In this document: positions 45,001-56,900 of the stretch, one piece after another | Position numbering within the stretch: position 1 is the stretch's first letter | Layout: each line of letters opens with the position of its first letter | Assembly: GCA_023525975.1 (NCBI GenBank) | Contig: CM042034.1 | Coordinates: 27,802,779 to 27,866,778, forward strand | Reading direction: 5' to 3' | Source: Smallanthus sonchifolius | Lineage: Eukaryota; Streptophyta; Magnoliopsida; Asterales; Asteraceae | DNA: 64,000 nucleotides | The notes under the pieces: generated by a model | Databases searched by the model: none | Told to the model about the DNA's origin: nothing | Seen by the model: only the letters and a program-made list of their open reading frames with translations | Position numbers and translations under genes: made by a program

Positions 45001-48000
45001 TGCTCAAAAAATCGCTTTAAGTCCAATGGTTTCAATTAGACTTTTTGAGTCCTTGTGGTTTTATTTTCGTTTCAATTAAAGCCAGACATCTAGCACCGTT
45101 AGAATGATTATGTTAACTTGTTGTAAATTGACTAAAGTACCTTTGTCTTTTATGTGAAAAGACCATAACACCCTTATTAATAAAAAAACACAAAAGAATA
45201 TGAATTCATCTATTTCCTTTCCAAAGTGGCCTAGTGGTAAGGAGGCCTGGGCTCTCCAAAGGAGACCCAGGTTCAATCCCCACAGGTTTTACTTTGGGAG
45301 TGGCCAGCCCACGTCGATGATCGGGAAATGCATGGTCAGTGGTCTGAGCAAAAAAGCGATCGTGGGGCAGAGATAGCAGTTCGAACCCCACACCTTGACC
45401 TTGGTTGAGAACCGTGAGCCGATTGCCCCCTGCGATATTCTTGGGCGTGGGTATTGCAGGCCGGTTAGCGAGTCCGGAAAACTCGTTTTTTTATCTATTT
45501 CCTTTCCTGCCTTCCCCCAAATTTCGTTCTATCCATTCACCTCTTTGCCCTATTTCTTCATCACCATCGCTATTGTTTCTTCTCCTTCATCGATCTTTGT
45601 TAGCTCACCATTGCTATTACTTCATCACTCATGTTCATCACCATATCTGGTTCCTTTTAAACCTCTCTCTCTCTCTCTCTCTACACACTCTCTCTCTTCA
45701 TCTCATCTATTTGAAGAAGTAGTCATCTTCATCTTCTTCATTGACCATCGCTGCCGACGAATTCCCTCACGAAGTCGGGATGGGGTTGTTTTGCTTGTTC
45801 GGTCATGTGATTTTGACCTTGAGTCTGGATATGGGTGGGTTATTCTTTGGAATCGGTTGCTCCACGACCTTTAATCTGATTTTGTTCGTCCACGCCGGAT
45901 TTCGTGTACGACAGCGACACAATGTTGGACAGAGTGACGCTGATGGCGACGCGAGCAAGGCGGTCGGGGGCTTGTCAGGCGGAGTAGGAGTAGCCGGAGA
46001 AATGGGTGCAGCAGGTTTGTTGGTATAACCTGTCGGAGAAGGAGGTGAATTTGATTCTGATCCCACTTATGTTCTTACAAGACATTGATGTCATCTTCTT
46101 GTAGCATCAATCTAAGCTAAATTAACCACAAACCCATCTGGTTAAAGAAGCAATCAAGAGTCCGATTGATTTCAAAATCCAGTCTTTTAAAGCCCTAACT
46201 GAAGATGTGTACCTTGTTTCCTTGTTCAGATCTAGGGTTTGGATCTTTGATGGTGCGATGGTTATGGTGAAGGTAAAGACAGAGAGAGTGAGTGGTGAGT
46301 TATGTTTGTAATTTAATATACATATATATATTTTAGTTTTTGATAATAAGGGTAGTTTTGTCTTTTAACAAAAAGTTAATAGAATATTTGGATGGCGTTA
46401 AAGCTCCGTAGTTGATTGAGACAATTGGCAAACCACAAGGACTCAAAAATTCCAATTGAAACTATTGGATTCAAAGCGATTTTTAGAGCAAACCACAAGG
46501 ACTCAAAACGAAATTTACTCTAAAATTAATTATTAAATGTTACATCATATGCTACGTGCCATATATGCGCATTAAAGTAACAAAAAAGATGTCACGTCAA
46601 CACTTCCTTTTTTTTTTGAAAGGCAAACTTCTCTATTCCTATGGGAGTGGGACTTGAACCCGTGACCTCCTCAATCCTTAGTGTTCCTAAAGGATTTTCC
46701 TCTACCAATAGACCACCAACCCCATTGGCTACACTTCCTTTAATTTCAGAAAAAAGAAATGATCCACATCTCGGTAAAAAAATCGATAATAAAATGTAAC
46801 TTCATTCATTCCTAAAGTAGGTAACAAAATGCAAATTGTTTTCTATTTTGTGCCAAACCTAAACTTGGTTGCTAAATTTAATAAAGAGTGTATTGTTCGT
46901 TTCCATTTTGTGCAGTTTGTCCTCAACAAGAAGGTATAAGTAAAAAGAATATACCATATCTCTCTTGAAATTCAGGTGTGCTCTGTAAGAATTCCAACCC
47001 TGGATGAGTTGTCAGTAGTTCACGAAGTATGGGTTTGAAGTCCTCCTATTGTCAAGATGAAAACAAATTAAATACGAAAATTTTAATTTCCACATAAAAG
47101 ATCATATATACATATACTGATATACATATGTGTGTATTTTATATAACAAAATAAATAAATCAATAAAAGATCCAAGATAATGAAAATTAAACATTTAGAG
47201 GGAAAAAGATAAACTCCCCCCATTGCTATGGATATTTGCTTCTCATTCTATGAAGGTTCTTCAAAGTACACTACTTTGCCATTGTTATTTTTAAATTTTA
47301 ATTAATAATTTTTACAATTTTACTAGAGTTGCCCTTATATTATATCCTGTAACAGACTATAAGCTGTAAACATGACTATATGTAAAAAGTACCATGATAA
47401 CAAAGTTTCTTTCATCTTTAAAACAAAAACAGATTCATGTAACATATACAGTGTTGTAAAAATCGTGCCTAGGCCCCGATTAATCGCTAGGCGGTCACCT
47501 GAGGAGTAAATTTGGCCTAGTCGCTCAAGAAATCGCTGGGCGGTCCAAATCGGGTCTAGTCGGCCCACTTTTTGGGCTTTTTTTATGATTTTTAGCCCAA
47601 ATCGGGTCTAGTCGGGCTAGGCGGTCCAAGCCGATGATGAATTTTTGAACCATTTTATCTAGTAGCATGTTAATGTTTGTGTTTTGAACTATTTAATCTT
47701 TGAATTTTGAAGTATTTAATCTTTAATTGTTTATGTTTGAAGTATTTATGTGTATATAACTATATATATATAAAAATTACATATAAAAATTCCAATCCGA
47801 TTAATCCCGCCTAGGCCCTACCCCACCGCCCGACTAGCGCCTAGCGCTTTTTACAACACTGAACATATATCATGTTATATACAGGGGCGATGCTTTGTGA
47901 GGGCCAGAGGGGGCCCCGGCCCCCTCCGATTTTTCGCTCAGCAGTGTTAATTTATACGTATTCGGTCGATTTTTCGCTCAATAGTGTTAATTTATACGTA

Positions 48001-50507
48001 TTCGGCCGAAAATTTTATAGTTCTGGCCCCCCCACTGATAGGAAAAAAAATCCCGACCCCCCTGCGTTTTTGTTCAAGCTTCGCCACTGGTTATATATTG
48101 ATTTAAAAGTCTATTTATCTCTTATTTTCTAACAATATGTAATTATTGTTTCTAAAACTCCAAGAAAGTCAATTTTGTTTTTGATAGAACTTCTATGACA
48201 AAAAGGTAACATTTTTAAAATCCAAATGTGTAAGAATATGACCTGAGTTAAATATCTCAAATCAGGCTGCTTTAATAATGTAAATATCTGAGTTGCTATA
48301 TCTTTTGTCAGCATGTTACCATTGACCCAAAAATCCACGAATGCATCCCTGAAAACATGTTAAAGACGAGGTAAAGAAAACTAGATATATATATATATTA
48401 AAAATTTTATTTATATTTTTTCAATGATTGCCTCCTTTAGAGGCTAAATATATTAAGGTGTAGACTGCATTATTTTCAGTATTACTAGTGCCTTCTTCTT
48501 GTTTAACACTATTTAAGATTTTATTTTTATCTTCTTAAGATAGGTAATTATCCCACCATCCTTTTAACTGACCTGTAAATCCTGATATAACCATATTTGC
48601 TATGGTCTGGACGGAGTTATTATTATTCTTACAAATTGTGCTATACATAAGAATTCTGTGGACAGTATTATAAATTTGTCCTTCCGACTGACCGTCTATG
48701 TTCCATTCATAGATCATTTTCCCACTATAAGAGTTATTAACAATATACTCTTGTTCTTCTATAAGGACATCTTGCGGGGTTGGTCTAGGATAATAATATT
48801 TTTTCTGAGTTGGTTTATCTGCCCATTTAGAAAGTTTGGAAATTTGATCTTTTATTTCCTCTTGATAATTTTCTTCAGAAAATTCTGTTAGAGTGCTTAT
48901 CTTAAGATTCTAAAGAGCATTAATAGTTTCATTTAAAGTCGCTACTAAACTATCGTGAGATTTTAATTTAAAATCTGTAACTTCCGGAGGAAGTTGTATA
49001 CTAGGAGTAGCAATTTTTTCTTTTAGAGAAACAGTTTTTGCCTGCATGCTTTTCTCTTTAAAATGGGATATAATTCTATCCATCTTAGTAGACAAATCTT
49101 GTACTTGTTCTCCCAGAATTATTAAATATAAATTTGTTTAATTCTGTTGTTTAATTAAGTCATTTATGTGAGAAATTGTAATAGGTAAGGTATTTCCTTC
49201 TAATAGTTTTTGAAAGGTTTGATAATACCTTGTTTCATTATCTTTTTCTATTTTAAAAGGTTGTGTAGGAGGGAAAATCTTAGAGACTATCTCTCCTTTA
49301 ACATTAAATGTTCTTTTAATAACTGAGATGATACTTCCCATATAACTTTTGATAAACCAGGGAATAAAGGGTATAATCTCATTCTTCATGATCAAATCTT
49401 TATAAAATTCATCTTTAAAGAAGTTTATATTTGTTTCTTTAAAGTTATTAAAAAACCAATTTCTAAATAATTCTCATTTGGGTAATTGGAAATCTTTACT
49501 AATTTCTTTTCTTACCGGAGATCCCGGATTAAAGTCTATTTTTTCTTTAAAATCCATTAAACAAAATCGACTTCTGATTCGGTTGATTCCGGATCTACTT
49601 GGACTCCTGTAACTATATTATCAGAATTTATTCTTAATCTATTGAATGTTTCTGTTGTAGGGAAAGTTTCCCTAACTCTTGAAGTAGAAGCTCTAGAAGG
49701 GCTTCTAACAGTATACCCCAGAGGAGATATATGTTGACGAGAGGATAAGGACCTAGAAGATAAAGATCTAGGTATATAAGAAGTATTTCTAAGCTGTTCA
49801 AATTGGATTTGGACAGTTCCTTCTTCAGAATGTATAATTTCTAAAGGGTTATTATCTATATATTGTTGAGATGTTGTGGCCTTATCAAGGACCCAATTTT
49901 CTAGAAAGTTAATTTCTTCCCATTTAATCTTTCTTCTGGTAATTATATTAGATTTATCAAAATTAGTTTCTATAACTATGGTTTCATTTAATAGTTTATC
50001 GACCAATATATAGGGGAGGGATCAAGAGAAAACCACAAAGTTAGGCGAAAACCAAGAAAACCACTAAAACAATGTGTAATACTATGGGTTACGTATATGT
50101 AACCGCATTTTTTTTGTTTTCTGTTTACGTATTAGTAACACTATGGGTTACGTATACGGAAGCCAATATTTAAATATTTTTTTGGTAAAAATGTGTAATA
50201 TTACATTGATACTCCTATAAAAAAAATAAAATAAAAAATAAATATTATTATATTATTGGTTAAAATTGGTTTTTTAGTGGTTTTCTTAGTTTTCGCCTAA
50301 CTATGTGGTTTTCTCTGAAACCCTCCCCTATATATATATATAGGGACATGTTCAAATAAGAACCATAGTTTTGGCGAGAACCAAAAGAACCATGTATTTC
50401 TACACAAATTTAAGGATGCATGGATGCATTTTTGCATATATAAAGTAAGGATGCATGTATGCATTTGTGTAGAATGCATGGTTCTTTTGGTTCTCAATTG
50501 AACATGT

Positions 50508-50545
<38 letters not shown>

Positions 50546-53500
50546 ATGCAGGGGATCCAGAACAGTCAAACGGGTCTGACCCATGACTGAAACCGACCCG
50601 AGTTGGATCCGCGTCTGATGCGGCTGAAGATCGGAAGCTTATTTATTTGAAGATTATTAAATTAGTATTTTGAATTTTCTAGTTTATCTTGTTTGACTTT
50701 TAAGTTGGGTTTGTTTCTATCGGGTTGTTAGCTTTTTTCTTGGATCTTGAGACTTTATATTGTGGGTTTTTTCAATGAGGTTTTTTTGGTTGATTTTTTT
50801 ATGAAAAGAAATTATGCTTGATTCCTGCCTGTGAACTCTCGATTCAACTTGTGTGCTCAGATTAATTGCATCAGTTGGTATTCGGATGAAGTTTGGTGTG
50901 AGGTTATTCCAATGGACGCTTGCCATGTGTTATTGGGACGCCCTTGGCAGTATGATCGACGGACGAGGCATGATGGGTTTAAAAACACGTATTCGTTTAA
51001 AAAAGATGGTATCACTGTCATACTTGCTCCTTTAGATACTCGGGCAGCAGCGACCGAGGCTGTCATTCTCACTAAGTCAGCATTTGTGGATTTTACACGC
51101 CACACATCACCACCATTCATGTATTCACTGGTAGTTGTAGAACAAAACCCCATTTCCGATAAGCCACCCGTCGAAGTACAACCCATCCTTAAAGAATTCC
51201 AAGAGGTTTTCCCAGAAGATATCCCCGTCAGATTACCACTTATGAGAGACGTACAACATTGCATCGACTTTGTTCCGGGGGCGGTAATCCCTAACAAACC
51301 GGCCTATCGTATGAATCCAAAAGAATTCGCAGAGTTACACCGACACGTCAACGAGCTTCTTGATAAAGGGCTTATCCGGGAAAGCATGAGCCCTTGTGCT
51401 GTCCCAGCCTTACTTGTCCCAAAACCTGGGGGGACCTACCGGATGTGCATTGACAGTCGGGACGTCAACAAAATCACGATAAAATATCGGTTCCCTATAC
51501 CACGCTTTGAGGATTTATTAGACCAGCTACATGGGTCCTCAGTTTTCTCAAAGATTGATTTACGTAGTGGTTATCACCAGATCAGGATGCGACTAGGAGA
51601 TGAATGGAAAACCGCATTTAAAACACGTGATAGGCTTTACGAGTGGATGGTGATGCCTTTCGGCCTTTCAAATGCACCTAGCACGTTTATGCGGTTGATG
51701 AACCAGATTTTTAAACCCCTCATTGGTCAACGTGTCGTCGTTTATTTCGATGACATACTCGTATTTAGCCAAGATATGCAACAACACCTTTTTCACCTTC
51801 GACAGGTCTTCACTATTCTTCGTGATCAGAAGTTGTATGCGAACCGGTCAAAATGTCACTTTCTGTCATCTGAAGTACTTTTCTTGGGTTTTGAGGTTTT
51901 TAGGAGCCTCTACCCCGATGACCCAGACTTTTCTGAAGTATGGCGAGCCTGTCAGGCAGCGCCCAGTAAGGGTTACATCCTACACGAGGAGTTTTTATTC
52001 AGGGGAAGCCGTTTATGTGTCCCACGTTGTAGCCTACGTGACGCTATAATTCTCGAAAGCCACCAAAGAGGGCTAGCGGGACATTTTGGGAGAGACAAAA
52101 CACTGAAGCTGGTCCAGGAGAGGTTTTTGTGGCCTAAGATGAGTGGTGATGTTAACCGTATCGTCGACCGTTGTCGCATTTTCCATATTGCCAAACTCAT
52201 CATTCTAATGCCGGTCTTTATACTCCACTTCCAGTTCCGGACGACCCGTGGGAAGATGTTAGCCTTGATTTTGTTGTTGGTCTACCACGAACCCAACGAC
52301 AGAAAGACTCGGTTATGGTGGTCGTCGATCGGTTTTCGAAAATGGCACATTTTGTTCCGTGTGCTAAGACGTACGATGCTAGCCAAGTCGCTCGCCTATA
52401 TTTTGCTGAAATTGTTAAGCTACATGGGGTACCTAAGTCCTTAACTTCTGATAGGGATGTCAAATTTGTGGGCTATTTTTGGAGAACATTGTGGAAAAGG
52501 TTGGGTTCTCAACTTCACTTCAGCAGTGCCCATCACCCGCAGAGTGACGGACAAACTGAAGTTACAAACCGCAGCCTTGGAAATCTCCTGCGTAGTCTCG
52601 TTGGTAACAACCCCCGTCAATGGGATATCATCCTTCCCCAAGCTGAGTTCGCATATAACAGGTCGTCCCACCGCTCTACGGGTATGAGTCCTTTCTTGGT
52701 TGTCTATGGCAGGAACCCCTTCACACCACTAGATTTGACTCCGTTACCAGCAACCGAGTATTTTAGTGCTGGTGGAGAAGAGAGGGCTGCCCAAATTAAG
52801 CATATTCACAAACAGGTGCGGGAACCAGTGTTGTAAAAATCGCGCCTAGGCGCCGATTAGTCGCTAGGCGGCTCGTTAACGACTAATTTTGGCCTAGTCG
52901 GTCCAAAAATCGCTAGGCGGTCCAAATCGCGCCTAGGCGGCCAGATTCCGGCGAAAACCTGAAATTTCCGGCCAAATTCCGGCGAAAACCTGAAATATCC
53001 GGCCAAATTCTGGCGAAAACCTTTGCTGTGGTTTAAAAATGAACATTCATTTTTATAAAAATTACATATAAAAATGTGTGTGTATATATAAAAAACTGAA
53101 AATTACATATAAAAATTCCAATCCGATTAATCCCGCCTAGGCCCTACCTCACCGCCCGACTAGCGCCTAGCGATTTTTACAACCATGGCGGGAACAAATC
53201 GAGAGCAACAACATTGTCTATCAACAACGCGCCAATGTGCGCAGAAAACGGGTGGTGTTCCAAGAGGGGCATCTCGTTTGGATCCACTTGAGCAAAAATC
53301 GTTTTCCAGGGGGATGTTATGGGAAGCTGCAGCCTCGTGCTGATGGTCCTTTTCGGGTTCTGAAACGCATCAATGACAATGCCTATAAAATTGATCTACC
53401 GGGTCACTACAATGTTTCTGCTACCTTTAATGTGGCTGACCTCACACCCTTTCTGCCTGAAGATGATGATCTGTTTGACTCGAGGACGAGTCCGTTTGAA

Positions 53501-53837
53501 GAGGGGGAGAATGATGCAGGGGATCCAGAACAGTCAAACGGGTCTGACCCATGACTGAAACCGACCCGAGTTGGATCCGCGTCTGATGCGGCTGAAGATC
53601 GGAAGCTTATTTATTTGAAGATTATTAAATTAGTATTTTGAATTTTCTAGTTTATCTTGTTTGACTTTTAAGTTGGGTTTGTTTCTATCGGGTTGTTAGC
53701 TTTTTTCTTGGATCTTGAGACTTTATATTGTGGGTTTTTTCAATGAGGTTTTTTTTGGTTGATTTTTTTATGAAAAGAAATTATGCTTGATTCCTGCCTG
53801 TGAACTCTCGATTCAACTTGTGTGCTCAGATTAATTG

Positions 53838-53905
<68 letters not shown>

Positions 53906-56900
53906 CAACCAAAAGTAACCTAAGTAAGAAACTCACCTGGTTACAACACCAGCATTACCAATGTCTATCTTTTTAAAAAGAGTGGCAGAGAAGAACGATG
54001 GCAGCATGCATATTTCCTTTGTAACAAGTTTGAACTCTATTCATTCGAAAATTAGAAAGATTAGCAAAAATCCCTAACTGTTTCAGTTATGTTATATTAT
54101 TTTCTATAAAATATATAACAAAAACCTTAAATTAAAAACCCACCATCTAGTGATAGGCCATTGGCATGGCCATGGAAGAACTGGTTACATCTAAATAAAC
54201 AGCGTTCTTTTAGTTCGTTGGGGGGTGGACGCCCATTTTGAAAATAGAACTGCAACCATAGCAACTATTTCAGTTAAATCTGAAACATTAAGAAACCATG
54301 TTACAAACTAAAGGTAGCAATGTTAACCCATTTACTTATGGACGGGTCAATTCGGGTTATGTTTTATCCAGAACGGGTCAAATGGCCCTAAAAAAAGTTT
54401 AAAAAAAAAAAATCCTCCACCCCAATATAAGTGTCCACCTTTCCATTTCAGTTTGTCCCAAATATATATGTCCACTTCCAAAACAATTTGCCAAGATTCA
54501 CATTCTACTTTTAACTCCACCCTTTCACAAAACTGCATTAGTGGTACATTCCCAGAACTGTGTGTACTTTAAAAGGGTAAAATTGGCATTTCAAATATTT
54601 AAAAACGCATTAATTGCACATTCGTAACACTGTGTGCCTTTTGTCTAGTGGACATTTATTTTGGGACGAAGGGTGTAGTTAAAAAGAAACAGGTCAAAAT
54701 ACAAAAAACTAGGTTAATATTGCAATAAAATAGTTTCTGCAATCATATTCAACACATTAACTATCTATAATAATGTTAAAACAACTTGGACAAAAAGAGA
54801 CTTGGTCAACCCAATTTGACCCGACAAGTTACGATCTGCAAAAAAATTATCAGTTTTGACATGAAGCATGACCAGCCTGTCATATTGACAAGAATAATTT
54901 TACCTGGCCTGCCATTTTTCTAGCTCTATTACAAGCTAAAGGTGACACCGGCCCGAACAAAAGCTACCCATTTTCCCAGCCTACCTGACTCCGTCATATT
55001 GACCCGAATTCTTTTGCCACCTCTACTACAAGCTAGAGGTGACACTCTGACACGTTACTAATGAATGGGTCATTTTGGATTATTTATCCATAACAGGTCA
55101 AATGGGCCAAATAAAAAGAAAATTAAAACAGAAATGACTCAAACAGGTCAAAATACAACCTCCTAAACCTCTTTATGCAAACTATTAGATTACATATTGT
55201 GATTAAATAGTTTTGTGATCATATTTAACACATTAAAAAATTATAAAGTGTTTCAAAAAATCTGGACGACAAGTGTTTCGGGTCAACCCAACAGGGACGT
55301 TTCAGCCTGACAAAACTGCACATTTCCACCCGAGCCTGTTTACTTGGCCCGCCCATTTGCCACCTTTACCACAATCTATACAAACAAAAATCAGCATTTT
55401 GGCTAGCAAACCTGAGGTATTAACTCTTTGACGGGCTCAGTAATTAGTTTCAAAGGAGAACCTAGAACAGACGGCCCCGCCCTCTGTTTTGTTATACGAG
55501 GAGAACCAGAAGAGCTTCTTGGTGAAAGTGGAGGCACCAAATTGTTACCAGCAGACTTTGGGCTGGAAGTTGCTCCAGAAACATTTAATGAAGTGCCTGC
55601 CTTAGCCTTGTTTAGCAAAGACTTGACCTATATTAAAAAAAATAGATATTTCATCTGTATAAAAAAAAAAGCTATGAACTGCACAACATGGATACTAGAG
55701 AGAGTATTACTAAGTTATGAATTTTAATATGATGAAAGCTATAATGTAACATAGACGTTGAAAGGATCCTAACAATATTGATTGCTTGTGATGTGAATTT
55801 ATGCGAAAAAGCAAAATAAGGGAAATGTTTGTGTTACTTAAGTAATTAAATGCTAAAGGGATACAAATAATGTAGCTGGGAAATATAACAACTTTAATGG
55901 GGTTTACACATTTCTTCATAAAATCCAATGAATCCGTGGTAAAAGAAGTTAGATATCAAAGTTGATGTAAGGATGAACTTAGGACCTTGTGGTTTCTTTG
56001 TCAAGCTTTTAAAGTAATGTAGCTAAAGAATATAGCAACCTTGAGTGAGTTAACGATTACATGTGAGTTGGTTGGTAAGAGAATAACAACATATGTTGTT
56101 ATTAATTTCAATTTAAAGACGAAAAAATTCTTATCTTATAACAAAAAACAATAATTTAGGAAGTCCCGAAACATACTTTGTTGAACATGGAAATTTGCGA
56201 AACACATGTATCCATTTTATTATACTTAAAAGACAAAAGTCAATTTCTTCAAAACAGTTAAAATCTATTTATTTGCTTTACTTTCTACTTGCAAAGCTTA
56301 AGCATAATTATTATAGTCTCTTAAAGTAGCAAAGTGGAAACCATGTTAAGCAACGACAGGTTATTACTCCCTAAGGATTCTAGCCTGTTTTTGTGACATA
56401 ATATAGAAAGCTTGGTTATTAAGATGGCTTTATTGTTTTGGTTACTTACGAGGACAGGCAAAGTGAAATTCCTCACCCTATTCGATATCTATTCAGTATC
56501 ACGGTACCTCCCTCAATGCCGCTTACTCAAAAACATTGCTTCATCATTACGAATGTCTAAAAACTATACAAATGTTTAGAAAAGAATTCTAGAGATGTTT
56601 AGAGGGTGTTTGGGATTGCTTATTAAAACTGCTTATGCCTCTTGAAGTAAGCAGTAGACAGTGTTTGGATTTGCTTCTGCTATAACAAAAAGCAATAATC
56701 AGATAATAATAATCAATTTGCTTCCATCCAAACGCTTAAAACTACTTATATGTCGCATCAAAACACAATTTGCATATAGGGCAGCTTTAAATTTATAATA
56801 ACCAATGCAAAACACCCCTTCAAAAGAGATGATCAGAAATTCAAAGATTTCTACCTTAAGTATACACGCATCCGTCCCCAAGGGGACATCCTGGTGGTTA

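Larger units (their letters stand above)
50544..53842 (+). mobile_element. CRM-type gypsy element, defective, near-identical LTRs
   Basis: LTRs 50544-50873 and 53512-53842 (TGATGCA...TGCATCA) differ only by one T in a T7/T8 run. It is inserted in (TA)n, with TATAT on both sides. The PPT-like GAGGGGGAGAA precedes the 3' LTR. The internal region lacks gag, most of the PBS (only TTGGTAT remains at 50875-50881), the protease start and RNase H, and a hAT MITE splits the integrase region. The clade is inferred from LTRs starting TGATG, the polyprotein running into the 3' LTR, and integrase VSLDFVVGLPRTQRQKDS. It lies antisense in intron 4 of PP2A-B''. Confidence 0.9.

Noticed and set aside
53843..53903. 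Target duplication of the CRM element as evidence of exact insertion site
   Set aside because: TATAT flanks exist on both sides but lie in (TA)n, so they cannot be separated from the microsatellite.
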